Shown here one piece after another: positions 5,424 through 6,390 of a stretch of DNA of 6,390 nucleotides (its first letter is position 1; each line of letters starts with the position of its first letter). The DNA lies in contig JAGUUF010000314.1 in assembly GCA_020063545.1 (NCBI GenBank), positions 1 through 6,390 of the forward strand, read 5' to 3'. The notes below the pieces were generated by a model. That model was not told where the DNA came from and ran no database searches. It was given only the letters and a program-made list of their open reading frames with translations. A program made the position numbers and the translations under genes. The DNA comes from Cytophagales bacterium. GTDB lineage: Bacteria; Bacteroidota; Bacteroidia; Cytophagales; Cyclobacteriaceae.

Positions 5424-6390
5424 ATGACTTCGCACCAACTTCCGTTGCTATCGGCTGCTGAACTGGATGTTGGCTTTGCTGCCCATCCGCAAATTCTGCT
5501 CTTCGAAAACCTAAACCTCGCACTTTTGCCAGGAGAACTGGTGTGCTTCATGGGCCCTAATGGTGTAGGTAAGTCAACGTTAATCCGAACGCTGGCCGGA
5601 TTGCAGAAACCGCTTCGCGGAATGGTTCATATTGGTAATAAAAATACCGAACAGGCTGTGGCGGTGGTACTTACCGATAAGGTTGCTGCCGGCAACATGA
5701 CTGCCCTGGAATTAGTAACCTATGGCCGCTACCCTTACCTGGATTGGAACATCCGGTTGAGTAGAACGGATGAAGTTGCCATTAGCCATGCAATGGAGGC
5801 TGCGCGCGTTGTACAGCTCGGGAATAAAAAATTATATGAATTGAGCGATGGCCAGTTGCAGATGGTGATGATTGCACGGGCCCTTGCCCAGGAAACTCCC
5901 ATTCTGCTGCTGGATGAGCCAACCGCTCACCTCGACCTGAACAACCGTGTGGAGATTATGAACCTGCTTCGGAAAGTTGCGCACGAGAAAAACAAAGCCG
6001 TATTGGTAGCCACCCACGAACTTGACCTCGCCTTACAAACAGCCGACTTCATCTGGCTGGCGGGAGAAAATAAAAAACTCCTGAACGGCATCCCGGAAGA
6101 CCTGGTTTTGAATGGTTCGTTCGACCGGATTTTTAAACTAAAAGGTTTCGATTTGAAAACCGGTAGGGTTCAGCACGAAGCCTGGCGCGGTATTGCTGTA
6201 TCGCTGGAGGGAGAAGGACCGGAATACCTGTGGACGAAAAATGCGCTGGAGCGGAACGGGTTTTCTGTTGTTAGTGATTCTAAAACGAACATCCGGATTA
6301 ACAGGTTGGATAACAACACAACCTGGACAGTTGATAAGAGACCCACCTGCGCCTCATTGAAGGATTTACTCAATTACCTTAACAGCATTG
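5424..6390 (+). CDS. FecE/BtuD-type ABC importer ATPase with C-terminal extension, 3' end missing
   Basis: This cytoplasmic ATPase powers the adjacent permease. The frame starts at the ATG one base after the permease stop and is open to the window edge, 322 residues so far. It shows Walker A GPNGVGKST (44-52), the signature LSDGQ (140-144, D replacing the usual G), Walker B ILLLDEP (160-166), the D-loop region AHLD (168-171) and the switch histidine H198 in ATHE. The Q-loop position appears to be T84 (AVVLTDK) instead of glutamine. The segment NMTALELVTYGRYPYLDW (91-108) is typical of the FecE/BtuD group. The ATPase domain ends near residue 240, where most relatives of about 250-260 residues would soon stop. 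A further 80 or more residues follow, with an alternating strand/helix appearance (IAVSLEGEG, EYLWTKNALERNGF, NIRINRL, SLKDLLNYLNSI). Substrate is unknown. Confidence 0.93.
   Translation, partial: MTSHQLPLLSAAELDVGFAAHPQILLFENLNLALLPGELVCFMGPNGVGKSTLIRTLAGLQKPLRGMVHIGNKNTEQAVAVVLTDKVAAGNMTALELVTYGRYPYLDWNIRLSRTDEVAISHAMEAARVVQLGNKKLYELSDGQLQMVMIARALAQETPILLLDEPTAHLDLNNRVEIMNLLRKVAHEKNKAVLVATHELDLALQTADFIWLAGENKKLLNGIPEDLVLNGSFDRIFKLKGFDLKTGRVQHEAWRGIAVSLEGEGPEYLWTKNALERNGFSVVSDSKTNIRINRLDNNTTWTVDKRPTCASLKDLLNYLNSI

Noticed and set aside
5216..5551. Minus-strand open frame across the permease/ATPase junction
   Set aside because: It crosses two well-supported plus-strand genes and has Cys/Ser/Arg-rich noise composition.

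Overview
The window looks like a piece of a Bacteroidota chromosome, probably from the Cytophagales side, although that finer placement is a guess from protein resemblance. Three things point to it. The ribosomal proteins have Bacteroidota-type wording, for example the L4 loop KQRNEIAGSSKKIKKQKGTG and the L3 segment THGQHNRLRAPGS. The promoter ahead of rplC is an exact TTTG-N19-TAnnTTTG Bacteroidota promoter. Most genes lack a Shine-Dalgarno sequence.

Positions 1-4240, minus strand, hold the start of the large S10/spc ribosomal protein operon. Read in the direction of transcription the order is rplC (L3), rplD (L4), rplW (L23), rplB (L2), rpsS (S19), rplV (L22), rpsC (S3) and rplP (L16, cut by the window edge). 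The genes are tightly packed. Three junctions share one base (TGATG or TAATG), one abuts exactly, and the largest gap is 37 nt (rpsC to rplP). The operon starts directly with rplC: rpsJ (S10), which usually precedes it, is not in the window.

Positions 4241-4426 are a 186-nt divergent intergenic region. It carries the strong rplC promoter, a short leader with a hairpin, and on the other side an inverted repeat and a weak promoter candidate for the plus-strand genes.

Positions 4427-6390, plus strand, hold two genes of an iron-siderophore/haem/cobalamin-type ABC importer: a FecCD/BtuC-family permease and, one base later, its FecE/BtuD-type ATPase. The ATPase runs off the right edge. It lacks the usual Q-loop glutamine and carries an extra C-terminal region of about 80 residues. 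The periplasmic binding protein and outer-membrane receptor are not in the window, so the substrate cannot be fixed.

Overall this is a mostly ordinary housekeeping region. I found no mobile element, CRISPR array, RNA gene or clearly new system. The points worth a second look are the operon start without rpsJ, its leader, an unexpected Shine-Dalgarno before rpsS, the tails on S3 and L22, and the ATPase architecture.
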